A stretch of DNA of 25,584 nucleotides, taken from contig DCFT01000065.1 in assembly GCA_002319885.1 (NCBI GenBank), positions 1-25,584 of the forward strand, in the 5' to 3' direction. Shown here in pieces: positions 7,153-15,730 of the stretch. Source of the DNA: Bacteroidales bacterium UBA1797 (GTDB lineage Bacteria; Bacteroidota; Bacteroidia; Bacteroidales; VadinHA17). Within the stretch, counting starts at the first letter, position 1. Every line of letters starts with the position of its first letter. The notes under the pieces were generated by a model. It worked only from the letters and a program-made list of their open reading frames with translations, was not told where the DNA came from and made no database searches. The position numbers and the translations under genes were made by a program.

Positions 7153-9156
7153 ATGAATATTGAAGAAAAATCTATTAATACAATCCGGTGCCTTGCCATT
7201 GATGCTGTGGAGAAAGCCAATTCAGGGCATCCCGGGACACCAATGGCATTGGCTCCTGCTGCATATGCTTTATGGATGAAGCATATGCATTACAATCCTA
7301 TAAATCCAAATTGGTTAAACCGCGACCGTTTTGTGCTTTCTAATGGGCATGCTTCTATGCTGCAATACGCTGTTATGCATTTGGTTGGCTACAAAATATC
7401 TCTGGAAGATCTCAAAAACTTCAGACAATGGGGAAGTAATACACCGGGTCATCCTGAGTATAGGCTCACTCCCGGCATAGAAACTACAACCGGTCCTTTG
7501 GGACAGGGATTAATGAATGCGATCGGTATGGCAATTGCTGAAGCCCATCTGGCTGCTATATTTAATACAAAGGAATACTTTTTAATTGATCATTATACAT
7601 ACGTGTTTTGCAGCGATGGAGATTTCATGGAGGGTGCTTCAAATGAAGCCGCATCAATTGCAGGTCATTTCGGACTGGGGAAATTAATTGTATTATATGA
7701 TAATAACCATATTACTATCGAGGGAAATACTTCACTTACATATTCAGATGATGTTACCAAACGTTTTGAATCTTATCATTGGCATGTTCAGAATCTGGGT
7801 GACAAAGGAAATGATATACAGGTAATATCTGAAGCATACACAAGGGCAAAGAGTGTGTCTGATAAACCATCTCTTATAATCCTTCGTACTCATATTGGAT
7901 ACGGATCACCTAATAAACAGGATACATCAGAAGCTCATGGATCGCCTTTAGGTGCTGAGGAGGTGAAACTTACAAAAAAAAATTACGGTTGGTCGGAAGA
8001 TAAATTTTTTTGGGTTCCTGATGATGTAAAATCGCATATGAGTGCAGCAATTGAAAAAGGTAAAATACTTGAGGAAAAATGGAATAAGATATTCGGCGAT
8101 TATAAAAAAGCATATCCCGATCTGGCAAAACAATTGAATGAATACATGGAACAGGTACTGCCGGAAGGCTGGGACAGCAAAATTCCGGTTTATAAACCCT
8201 CTGACGGACCAAAAGCAACAAGAGAAATCTCGGCGGATGTGATCAATGCAGTTAAGCCACATTTGCCCTGGCTGATGGGAGGAAGCGCTGATCTGGAACC
8301 ATCCACAAAAACGATAATCAAATCATCGGGGTATTTCGAAAAAGGAAAGTATGACAACCTGAATATAGACTGGGGTATTAGAGAACATGTGATGTGTGCC
8401 GCCAGTTCCGGAATGAATCTTCATGGTGGCATTCGTCCTTATGCTGCAACATTTTTCATTTTTACCGATTACGCCAGGCCTGCAATCAGGCTTGCGTGCA
8501 TAATGCAGTTGCCTGTAATTTACGTTATGACACATGATTCTATAGGGTTAGGAGAAGATGGAACCACGCATCAGCCGGTTGAGCACCTTGCTTCTTTCAG
8601 AGCCATGCCCGGCATGTGTCTTATTCGTCCTGCCGATGCTAATGAAGCCGCATTTGCATGGCGTGCTGCTATTCAAAACACAAAAGGTCCAACTATGCTG
8701 GTTTTGTCCAGGCAAAAGTTACCGATTTTTGATCGCAACAATCTTGCACATGCCGATGGAGTGATAAAAGGTGCATATATACTTTCTACGGAACAAGGTA
8801 GAAAGCCCGATATAATTTTGATTGCAACCGGTTCAGAAGTTCAATATGTTCTTGAGGCTCAGCGTGAACTTAAAAATGAATCTGTTGATGCCCGTGTTGT
8901 AAGTATGCCAAGCTGGGAATTGTTCAGAATGCAGAAAAAAGAATATCGCGATAAGGTATTGCCTGCAGACATTAAAGCCAGGATTGCAGTGGAAGCAGCA
9001 TCACCTCAGGGTTGGTGCGAATGGGTAGGTGATCAGGGGAAAGTTATAGGAATCTCAAAATTCGGTGCCAGTGCTCCTTATAAAGAGCTCTGTGAGCATT
9101 ATGGAATTACTGTAAAAAATATTGTAAGTACTGCAAAAAAAATGATGATGATTTAA
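7153..9156 (+). CDS. tkt: Transketolase
   Basis: Thiamine-diphosphate enzyme of the non-oxidative pentose phosphate pathway, moving two-carbon ketol units between sugar phosphates. From the ATG at 7153 it has 667 residues, close to the ~663 of E. coli TktA. The frame is open further upstream, but that extension would overlap the ROK gene and gives an atypical N-terminus. His26 (SGHPGTP), His66 (NGHAS), the cofactor motif with Asp155-Gly156 and Asn185, the pyrimidine-domain IREH motif and GEDGTTHQPVEHLASFR all match active transketolases. It is a single full-length chain, not the split form found in some bacteria. It is likely in an operon with the ROK kinase and possibly the SDR gene 103 bp downstream. 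Confidence 0.96.
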   Translation: MNIEEKSINTIRCLAIDAVEKANSGHPGTPMALAPAAYALWMKHMHYNPINPNWLNRDRFVLSNGHASMLQYAVMHLVGYKISLEDLKNFRQWGSNTPGHPEYRLTPGIETTTGPLGQGLMNAIGMAIAEAHLAAIFNTKEYFLIDHYTYVFCSDGDFMEGASNEAASIAGHFGLGKLIVLYDNNHITIEGNTSLTYSDDVTKRFESYHWHVQNLGDKGNDIQVISEAYTRAKSVSDKPSLIILRTHIGYGSPNKQDTSEAHGSPLGAEEVKLTKKNYGWSEDKFFWVPDDVKSHMSAAIEKGKILEEKWNKIFGDYKKAYPDLAKQLNEYMEQVLPEGWDSKIPVYKPSDGPKATREISADVINAVKPHLPWLMGGSADLEPSTKTIIKSSGYFEKGKYDNLNIDWGIREHVMCAASSGMNLHGGIRPYAATFFIFTDYARPAIRLACIMQLPVIYVMTHDSIGLGEDGTTHQPVEHLASFRAMPGMCLIRPADANEAAFAWRAAIQNTKGPTMLVLSRQKLPIFDRNNLAHADGVIKGAYILSTEQGRKPDIILIATGSEVQYVLEAQRELKNESVDARVVSMPSWELFRMQKKEYRDKVLPADIKARIAVEAASPQGWCEWVGDQGKVIGISKFGASAPYKELCEHYGITVKNIVSTAKKMMMI

Positions 9157-9259
9157 TTACATATGAGCACAAATTCGGGAGAGTTGGGAACTGTCTTAAG
9201 GAACCGGATGATAAGCCTGCAAAACAATATTAACACAAAATAATCTAATCCTTTTTTAA

Positions 9260-10069
9260 ATGAATCAGAATCAAAGACTAAAAGGACAATCAGCTATGAT
9301 TACCGGTGCTAACTCAGGTATAGGTAAGGCTATCGCTTTGGAAATGGCAAAAGAGGGAGCCCGGGTTGTCATAAATTATATTACGGACGAAGATGCTGTA
9401 CAATCAATGATAGAGGAAATCAAATCATTCGGAGGAACCGCTGTTGCTATTGAAGCCGATGTAAGCCAGGAAGATCAGGTAAAGGCAATGTTCATACAGA
9501 TGATTAAGTCGTTTGGAACTATTGATATCCTGGTGAATAATGCCGGAATACAAAAAGATTCTGCCTTTATTGACATGAGTTTACAGGAGTGGCAGCTGGT
9601 ATTGAATGTAAACCTCACAGGCCAGTTCTTGTGTGCACGCGAAGCTACTATTGAGTTCCTTCGCAGAGGACCTGTACCTGAACGATCATCAGCATTAGGA
9701 AAGATCATTTGCATGAGTTCGGTCCATCAAACAATTCCCTGGGCAGGGCATGTCAATTATGCAACATCCAAAGGAGGCGTCAGCATGCTTATGAAGTCCA
9801 TGGCTCAGGAGTTAGGTAAACATAAAATAAGAGTGAACAGTATAGCGCCCGGGGCTATTAAAACACCCATAAACCGTTCAGCATGGGGCACCCCTGAAGC
9901 AGAAGCAAAGCTACTCGAATTGATCCCTTATAACCGTGTGGGCGAGCCACTGGATATCGCTAAAGCTGCTGTATGGCTTGCCTCAGACGATAGTGATTAT
10001 GTGCATGGTTCAACTTTATTCATTGACGGCGGAATGACCTTATATCCTGGCTTTTCAACTAATGGTTAA
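9260..10069 (+). CDS. SDR family oxidoreductase, glucose 1-dehydrogenase-like
   Basis: NAD(P)-dependent short-chain dehydrogenase, 269 residues, cytosolic. The Rossmann glycine motif TGANSGIG is at 15-22, an acidic Asp-Val pair at 67-68, NNAG at 93-96, catalytic Ser153/154, and YATSK with Tyr167 and Lys171. The C-terminus (IDGGMTLYPGF) and the RVNSIAPGAIKTP segment resemble the glucose 1-dehydrogenase group of SDRs. It would oxidise glucose, or another sugar or polyol, to the lactone. It lies between transketolase and the GH63 glucosidase on the same strand, which supports a sugar substrate. Substrate assignment within the SDR family is uncertain. Confidence 0.85.
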   Translation: MNQNQRLKGQSAMITGANSGIGKAIALEMAKEGARVVINYITDEDAVQSMIEEIKSFGGTAVAIEADVSQEDQVKAMFIQMIKSFGTIDILVNNAGIQKDSAFIDMSLQEWQLVLNVNLTGQFLCAREATIEFLRRGPVPERSSALGKIICMSSVHQTIPWAGHVNYATSKGGVSMLMKSMAQELGKHKIRVNSIAPGAIKTPINRSAWGTPEAEAKLLELIPYNRVGEPLDIAKAAVWLASDDSDYVHGSTLFIDGGMTLYPGFSTNG

Positions 10070-10203
10070 ATCAATGCCTACATTTTATGAAAATAATTTA
10101 TTTAATAAAGGTTATAACTATTATCGTTACTAAAGCTGTGAATTTTTAAATGACAGCGTAATATATTAACAATTCAGACCATTATATAATCAGTTTAAAC
10201 CCG

Positions 10204-12858
10204 ATGGATAATACAACTATTGAAGAACAGCGGCTGGCCAGGCAGAAGGAAGATAAGCTTCCAACAGCAAGCTGGGGACCCTATCTGAGTGAGCGTCAGT
10301 GGGGCACAGTTCGTGAAGACTACAGCAAAGATGGAAATGCATGGGAATATTTTCCACATGAACATGCACGCTCAAAAGCTTATCGCTGGGGGGAAGACGG
10401 ACTGGCAGGTATATCTGATGCCCAATGTCAGCTCTGCTTTGCCCCGGCTTTCTGGAATGGGAAAGACCCAATCCTGAAAGAAAGATTATTTGGCCTCACT
10501 AACAAGGAAGGCAATCATGGAGAAGATGTAAAAGAACTCTATTATTATCTGGATAATACGCCTTCACATTCTTATATGCAATATTTATATAAATATCCTC
10601 AAAGCGCTTTTCCATACGACCTGTTACTGGCGAAAAACAGAAAACGATCTATCCAGGAAGATGAATTTGAGTTGCTTGATACAGGAATTTTCAATGGGAA
10701 TAATTATTTTGACATTACCATAACTTATGCTAAAATTGACCAGGAGGAAATTTGCATCCTCATTGAAGTGAAAAACCGGAGTGAGCGAACAGCTCCTCTT
10801 ACGGTATTACCAACTCTCTGGTTCCGCAGGCAATGGTCTCCCGATCTGATCAAGGGAAAGCCGGATATTAAGCTGCTAAAAAATTCTGAAGAAGCTCCCA
10901 AAGTTTGTGCCACCCATCCTTTTATCGGACAATATTACCTGTACTTCGATCAAACAGAACAATTACTATTCACTGAAAACGAGACCAACAAAGAGAAAAT
11001 TTTCGGGATTGCCAATGAGACACCTTATGTAAAAGATACCTTTCATACGGCAGTGATCAATAATGACTTTACTATTTTTAAGGACAAAGAAACAGGTACA
11101 AAGTTTTCACCGCTTTACTATGTGAGAGTAGAACATGGAGACACAGCCAGGTTCCGGCTGCGTCTATCGAGAAAGAAAGACCTGCAAAAACCTTTCGGCC
11201 AGGAGTACGATAATGCTTTCACTAATTCAAAAACGGAAGCTGATGATTTTTATAAAACCATTATCCCTGCAAACCTGTCACCAGAACAAACCCTGCTCGC
11301 CAGAAGGGCTTATGCCGGCATGCTCTGGAACAAACAGTTCTATTATTATGATGTCAGGCAATGGTTGAATGGCGATATAGGACAACCGCCTCCTCCCAAT
11401 GAGCGTTTAACCGGAAGAAACAGCAATTGGAAACATTTGAATAACCGGGATGTTATTTCAGTACCCGATAAATGGGAATTCCCCTGGTATGCATCGTGGG
11501 ACCTTGCCTTCCATATGATTGTATTCGCCTATATTGATCCTGATTTTGCCAAACAACAGCAAATTCTTATAAACAGGGAATGGTATACACACCCCAATGG
11601 CCAGATTCCTGCATATGAATGGAGTTTCAGTGATGTTAACCCTCCGGTGCAAGCCTGGGCTGCCATGCAGGTGTATGAAATTGATAAGAAAAAGAGAGGC
11701 ATAGGTGATATTGATTTTCTTAAGCGCATTTTTCAGAAATTATCTATCAATTTTACCTGGTGGGCTAACCAGAAAGATGCCGAAGAAAACTATATTTTTG
11801 AAGGTGGATTTCTGGGTCTTGATAATATTGGGGTTATAGACCGTGATACCATCCTGAAAAAAGGGTATATTCTGGAACAGGCTGACGGTACGGCCTGGAT
11901 GGGTATGTTTGCCACATTCATGCTGGAAATGGCCCTTGAAATTGCACAGAGTGATAAAACCTATCAGGATGTGGCTATAAAGTATTTTGAACAATATACC
12001 CTGATAGCTGAATCGTTAAACACAAATGGACTGTGGGATGAAGAACAAAACTTTTTCTATGATGTACTTAAATCTCCGGATGGTAAGAAAATGCCTCTAA
12101 AAGTACGCTCCATCGTTGGGCTCACTTCATTTTTTGCAACACTCTATCTTCCTGAAAACATATTGAATAAACTTGGACAATTCAAACATGGGATTAATTG
12201 GTTCAGGAAATTTTGTAAGGAACGTGGACTATATGAGTCAGTTATTCAAAAAGAGGAAAAAGATGATAGCGATAAACTTATCTCTCTTATTTATTTGGAG
12301 AAATTGCAAAAACTTTTATATGCCACACTTGATGAAGATGAATTCCTGTCACCTTATGGTATCAGGTCAGTTTCAAAAAAACACTCCAGCAGTTATAAGA
12401 TCGAAATAGATAAACAATTATATTCTCTGAAATACGAACCTGGTGAATCCACATCAATGATATTTGGCAATAATTCAAATTGGCGTGGACCTGTCTGGTT
12501 CCCGGTGAACTATCTTATTATACGATCATTAAGGGTATACTATAAGTATTTTGGCGATGAATTGAAGGTTGAGTTTCCAAGTCGCTCCGGTAATTATCTT
12601 ACCCTTGAACAAGTAGCCTTCCAAATCAGTGACCGTTTGCAAAAAATATTCATTAAAGACCAGAAAGCAACCAGACCTGTGTACGGTCGATATAATGATT
12701 TTTACCAACGTGAAGAAAACAAGGACCTTATACTTTATCACGAATATTTTCATGCAGAAACAGGCGAAGGACTTGGGGCATCACATCAGACAGGATGGAC
12801 GGGACTCATTGCAGCATTAATTAATGAAAAGAACGAAAATATCAAAATGGATAAATAA
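10204..12858 (+). CDS. GH63 / MGH1-like glucosidase
   Basis: Large glycoside hydrolase of the mannosyl-oligosaccharide glucosidase type (GH63, MGH1-like), 884 residues. An N-terminal beta-sandwich-like region (about 1-340) leads into an (alpha/alpha)6 barrel. The motif WYASWDLAFH, with Asp433 as the probable acid, and a C-terminal ETGEGLGASHQTGWTGL block (about 852-868) carrying the probable base Glu match the family. There is no signal peptide or lipobox, so it probably acts in the cytosol, unlike periplasmic YgjK. Cytosolic relatives include glucosylglycerate hydrolases. With ROK kinase, SDR and transketolase nearby, it likely frees glucose from an internal glucoside. It starts 134 bp after the SDR and ends 27 bp before the DUF488 gene. 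The exact substrate is unknown. Confidence 0.85.
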   Translation: MDNTTIEEQRLARQKEDKLPTASWGPYLSERQWGTVREDYSKDGNAWEYFPHEHARSKAYRWGEDGLAGISDAQCQLCFAPAFWNGKDPILKERLFGLTNKEGNHGEDVKELYYYLDNTPSHSYMQYLYKYPQSAFPYDLLLAKNRKRSIQEDEFELLDTGIFNGNNYFDITITYAKIDQEEICILIEVKNRSERTAPLTVLPTLWFRRQWSPDLIKGKPDIKLLKNSEEAPKVCATHPFIGQYYLYFDQTEQLLFTENETNKEKIFGIANETPYVKDTFHTAVINNDFTIFKDKETGTKFSPLYYVRVEHGDTARFRLRLSRKKDLQKPFGQEYDNAFTNSKTEADDFYKTIIPANLSPEQTLLARRAYAGMLWNKQFYYYDVRQWLNGDIGQPPPPNERLTGRNSNWKHLNNRDVISVPDKWEFPWYASWDLAFHMIVFAYIDPDFAKQQQILINREWYTHPNGQIPAYEWSFSDVNPPVQAWAAMQVYEIDKKKRGIGDIDFLKRIFQKLSINFTWWANQKDAEENYIFEGGFLGLDNIGVIDRDTILKKGYILEQADGTAWMGMFATFMLEMALEIAQSDKTYQDVAIKYFEQYTLIAESLNTNGLWDEEQNFFYDVLKSPDGKKMPLKVRSIVGLTSFFATLYLPENILNKLGQFKHGINWFRKFCKERGLYESVIQKEEKDDSDKLISLIYLEKLQKLLYATLDEDEFLSPYGIRSVSKKHSSSYKIEIDKQLYSLKYEPGESTSMIFGNNSNWRGPVWFPVNYLIIRSLRVYYKYFGDELKVEFPSRSGNYLTLEQVAFQISDRLQKIFIKDQKATRPVYGRYNDFYQREENKDLILYHEYFHAETGEGLGASHQTGWTGLIAALINEKNENIKMDK

Positions 12859-12885
12859 AAGAACATACAAGCTTCCCAATATATC

Positions 12886-13428
12886 ATGAATGAAACTGAA
12901 CAAAAAAGAATAATTTGGACAATTGGTCATTCTACCCGTACTCTTAAGGAATTTATGGATATCCTAAAATCTTTTCATATTGAATGTTTAGCTGATATTA
13001 GAAGCGTTCTAGGCTCAAAGCGTTACCCGCATTTTAATAAAGAAGCTCTTGAGGTATCATTACCTGAAAACAATATTAAATATATTCATTTAAGAGAACT
13101 CGGAGGCCGAAGGAGGGTGAAGCCTGATTCAATCAATACAGGTTGGCGTCTTGCAGCATTCAGAGGATACGCAGATTATATGGAAACCAGTTCTTTTAAG
13201 GAAGCTATACAGGAGCTTGAACGTTTTGGGTCCAAGGGGCGGATCGCTTATATGTGTTCAGAGGCTCTATGGTGGCGCTGTCACCGGTCACTCGTTTCTG
13301 ATTACTTAAAGCTTCATGGCTGGACAGTGTTTCACATAATGGGTATCGGGAAAACTCAGGAACACTCAGGAACACACCTACACTTCCCCAGCTCAAATTG
13401 TAAATGGCGAATTACTGTACCCTGCTGA
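12886..13428 (+). CDS. DUF488 domain protein with frameshifted C-terminus
   Basis: A DUF488 family protein, 180 residues as read, of unknown biochemical function. The N-terminal half shows the family's TIGHST (17-22), DIRSVLGSKRYPHF and LRELGGRR motifs, and a CSEALWWRCHRSLVSDYL block follows. After MGIGKTQEH the sequence departs from the family. An exact 10-bp tandem duplication at 13356-13375 shifts the frame. Deleting one copy restores a normal tail (TYTSPAQIVNGELLYPAEML) ending at 13453, a 185-residue protein. The core domain is intact, so the product may still work. It lies 27 bp after the GH63 gene in the same transcript. DUF488 genes often sit near stress and sugar-storage genes, but I would not assign a function. 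Confidence 0.85.
   Translation: MNETEQKRIIWTIGHSTRTLKEFMDILKSFHIECLADIRSVLGSKRYPHFNKEALEVSLPENNIKYIHLRELGGRRRVKPDSINTGWRLAAFRGYADYMETSSFKEAIQELERFGSKGRIAYMCSEALWWRCHRSLVSDYLKLHGWTVFHIMGIGKTQEHSGTHLHFPSSNCKWRITVPC
13356..13375. repeat. 10-bp tandem duplication in the DUF488 gene
   Basis: TCAGGAACAC occurs twice back to back (13356-13365 and 13366-13375). Ten bases is not a multiple of three, so it shifts the frame. Removing one copy rejoins the conserved C-terminal frame that ends at 13453. Confidence 0.85.
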
Positions 13429-13497
13429 GATGTTAAAGCCGGGTGAACAATAGAGACTAATGAAGATCATATAAGGCGAGCCTGTGGGGTATTGATT

Positions 13498-14892
13498 TCA
13501 TTTCTTTCTTGTTAACAGAAAGGCTGTCAGGTCATTAAGATCTTTTCCTGTAAGCGAAGCGCCGAACGATGGCATGTTTCCTCCTCCATTGACGATCTTG
13601 ATAGTTATCTGTTCGCTGGTGAGCCGGCTTCCGACGTAGGTAAGGTCAGGACCTCTCTTCCCTCCATATCCGGAAACTGCATGGCAGTATATGCACGCTT
13701 TCTTGTAAAATAAATCGCCGCCATTCGTTGCATTTGTACTGACATTGCCTATAACTTCCTGTGATAATGGTTTAGTTTGAAATGCGGGCGACCAGGGGGA
13801 TTTTTGTCCAATATACCAGAAGGACGCGACCATTGTAACAATAATTGTGACAATTGCAATTGCCCATGGACGTCTCAATGGACTCCTTTCTCCCTTATTA
13901 TTAAGTAGCGGTAGCAGGATTAAAACTATTCCCAGAATAACCGGACTGAAAGCTATAGCTACAGATTCAATTTCTCTCGGCATCAATGCAAACAATGCAA
14001 AAATCCACATAAAATACCAGTCGGGGCGGGGGTTTGCATAAATATCTGACGGATCAGGAGGTTTACCGATTTCAGGGGCACCAACAACTAATGAAAGAAT
14101 CACAATTACGAAAATTACCAGAACGCCAAAAGCAAGGTCTCTCCATCCTGCGTCGGGCCAGAATGGTACTCCTTTATCCCTGAGCATATCCTGGTACCAT
14201 TTTCTGTAATTTGCCGGTTCAACTTTTTTGCCGGTCTTTGGAGGTTCTGATATGCCGTTTCTGATAACGAGATACAAATGGAGACCAATCAATGCGAAAA
14301 GCATCGCCGGAATCAAAAAAACATGTATAGAAAAAAACCTGCTTACAGTCAAACCGGTTATCGTTTCGCCTCCCAGAAATATCCTTGCAACAGCTTTGCC
14401 TAAAAATGGTATACGCCCGGCCTGTTCAGCTCCGACAATTGCTGACCATACTCCATTACTATCCCATCTTAGTAACTGACCGGTAAACCCCATTGTAACT
14501 GTAAGAACTAATAATATCGAACCGCTAATCCAGCTCATTTCCCGCGGATATTTAAACGCTGCCATCAGATATACCCTGATCATGTGAATGCCAACAAGCA
14601 GAATCATCGCCGATGCTCCAAAATAATGGATACCGCGCAGAAAATGTCCGAAATGGGCCTGATAAGTAATGTATTTCAATGATTCATAAGCGGTTCCGGT
14701 AGACGGTTGATACAAAAAAGCCAGTGCAAGGCCGGTAACTACCTGAAGTATAAAACAAAAGAGAGTTGCACTTCCAAATACATACAACCAGTTAGCATCA
14801 GGTGGCACAAGATGGTCTGCCAGGGGATTTATGGCTTCCGTTGTTCCTGTCCGGTCATCAAACCATTTCCATATTTTTCTCAGAGTTTTCAA
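13498..14892 (-). CDS. qcrB: Cytochrome b subunit fused to cytochrome c (bc complex)
   Basis: Membrane core of a cytochrome bc-type quinol oxidising complex, 464 residues. It combines a full-length cytochrome b with a C-terminal cytochrome c domain. Heme ligands His89/His103 and His190/His205 are spaced 14 and 15, the cytochrome b6-type pattern. The quinol-site motif appears as PDWYF (290-294), a variant of PEWY. After about residue 385 a c-type domain carries CIYCH (400-404) and a likely Met440 ligand (GGGNMPSF). The start is taken as TTG at 14892, 10 bp after the Rieske stop, because no in-frame ATG gives the conserved N-terminus. The fusion could hand electrons straight to the cytochrome c domain on oxidase subunit II. 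It is last in the respiratory operon and convergent with the DUF488 gene. Confidence 0.92.
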   Translation of the reverse strand: MKTLRKIWKWFDDRTGTTEAINPLADHLVPPDANWLYVFGSATLFCFILQVVTGLALAFLYQPSTGTAYESLKYITYQAHFGHFLRGIHYFGASAMILLVGIHMIRVYLMAAFKYPREMSWISGSILLVLTVTMGFTGQLLRWDSNGVWSAIVGAEQAGRIPFLGKAVARIFLGGETITGLTVSRFFSIHVFLIPAMLFALIGLHLYLVIRNGISEPPKTGKKVEPANYRKWYQDMLRDKGVPFWPDAGWRDLAFGVLVIFVIVILSLVVGAPEIGKPPDPSDIYANPRPDWYFMWIFALFALMPREIESVAIAFSPVILGIVLILLPLLNNKGERSPLRRPWAIAIVTIIVTMVASFWYIGQKSPWSPAFQTKPLSQEVIGNVSTNATNGGDLFYKKACIYCHAVSGYGGKRGPDLTYVGSRLTSEQITIKIVNGGGNMPSFGASLTGKDLNDLTAFLLTRKK

Positions 14893-14902
14893 TCGTAAAG
14901 CA

Positions 14903-15403
14903 TTATAAGGTTGTTATCGGGATTGGACTTGCCAATATCTGGACTTCATTCTTTTCAATGCGCACCGGGTATTGTGAAAGATTTTTTGGAGGGGGACCGG
15001 CAGCATAAGATCCATCTTTGTTAAATACTCCGCCATGGCACGGGCAGAGAAAAATTTCAGCATCAGGCAGCCAGTGAACGGGACAACCAAGATGAGTGCA
15101 GTGGACAGAGAAAGCAATAAACTGAGTGTCGGATACCCGTCTCAGCCAGCTGGCAGTTTTTGATACCGTTCCCGTCCATGGTAAGGAGGATGAGTTCGGG
15201 AAATCTACTAATACAGTTTCCCCTGTTTTAAACTTATCAATATTACCAACCGATCTCCATGTTTCAGGTTTTTTCCGCGCCAGCGGTTCAAGAAAAACCC
15301 CGATAACAGGTATAGAAATTATTATTGTTACTATTCCTCCAAAAATTCCAAGTAATTTTATAATAAACGAGCGACGACTATCCATATTAAGGTCATTTTT
15401 CAT
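14903..15403 (-). CDS. qcrA: Rieske 2Fe-2S protein of the bc complex
   Basis: Rieske iron-sulfur subunit, 166 residues, which takes an electron from quinol at the bc complex. The N-terminus carries a twin-arginine motif (SRRSFIIK, 9-16) before one membrane segment (about 17-38), so it is probably exported folded by Tat and stays anchored. The cluster motifs are CTHLGC (102-107) and CPCHGG (120-125). Cys102, His104, Cys120 and His123 would bind the cluster; Cys107 and Cys122 would form the disulfide. The gene overlaps the small subunit-IV-like gene by 11 bp and precedes the cytochrome b-c fusion by 10 bp, so all three are translated together. Confidence 0.94.
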   Translation of the reverse strand: MKNDLNMDSRRSFIIKLLGIFGGIVTIIISIPVIGVFLEPLARKKPETWRSVGNIDKFKTGETVLVDFPNSSSLPWTGTVSKTASWLRRVSDTQFIAFSVHCTHLGCPVHWLPDAEIFLCPCHGGVFNKDGSYAAGPPPKNLSQYPVRIEKNEVQILASPIPITTL

Positions 15404-15614
15404 TATTTATTTCCCCAATCCATCCTGCTAATGAAATTGCCATACACAATATGCCAACTCCTGAAAGTATCAGGGAAGTCAGAAATCCCCAAAACAGAAG
15501 AGTAGTGCCAAATGCCAGCGCGAGAGGCCAATATGTAGAATCTGGTATTATCTCAGGGTCGGAGGGCTGAAGCGGGTATTCTTCCTCATTTAATTTGATA
15601 ACTGGCTCATCCAT
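15393..15614 (-). CDS. Small membrane protein, oxidase subunit IV-like
   Basis: A 73-residue protein with an acidic N-terminal tail, then STYWPLALAFG and two closely spaced membrane segments (about 29-48 and 51-67). This resembles the small subunit IV (CtaF-type) of some bacterial caa3/aa3 oxidases, which stabilises the complex. It sits between ctaG and the Rieske gene and overlaps the latter by 11 bp. Alternatively it could be an accessory subunit of the bc complex. The family match is from general resemblance, and such short proteins are hard to assign. Confidence 0.65.
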   Translation of the reverse strand: MDEPVIKLNEEEYPLQPSDPEIIPDSTYWPLALAFGTTLLFWGFLTSLILSGVGILCMAISLAGWIGEINNEK

Positions 15615-15655
15615 ATTTATTAATCGTTGTTAGCTTTCGTTCCTTATTACTTTTT

Positions 15656-15730
15656 TTTTACGCCTTACACCCCTTGACCACCGTAGCTAATCTCGAGCCT
15701 GTCGAGGGATAGCGAAGGTGGTTTTACGCC
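15656..15730. repeat. REP-like palindrome flanked by 9-bp direct repeats
   Basis: A 57-bp element (15665-15721) has outer arms CCACC (15678-15682) and GGTGG (15717-15721) and a tight inner stem CTCGA-GCCTG-TCGAG (15692-15706). The inner core resembles widespread intergenic palindromes built on TCGACAGGCTCGA. Exact copies of TTTTACGCC stand on both sides (15656-15664 and 15722-15730), which looks like a target-site duplication. It sits at the stop codon of ctaG without disturbing the protein. The origin as a small mobile element is inference. Confidence 0.55.

Noticed and set aside
9163..9243. 26-residue frame between transketolase and the SDR gene
   Set aside because: It is short, has no recognisable motif and no supporting signal; it could be chance.
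13454..13497. Possible terminator between the convergent DUF488 and cytochrome b genes
   Set aside because: No stable stem with a T-run was found in the short gap.
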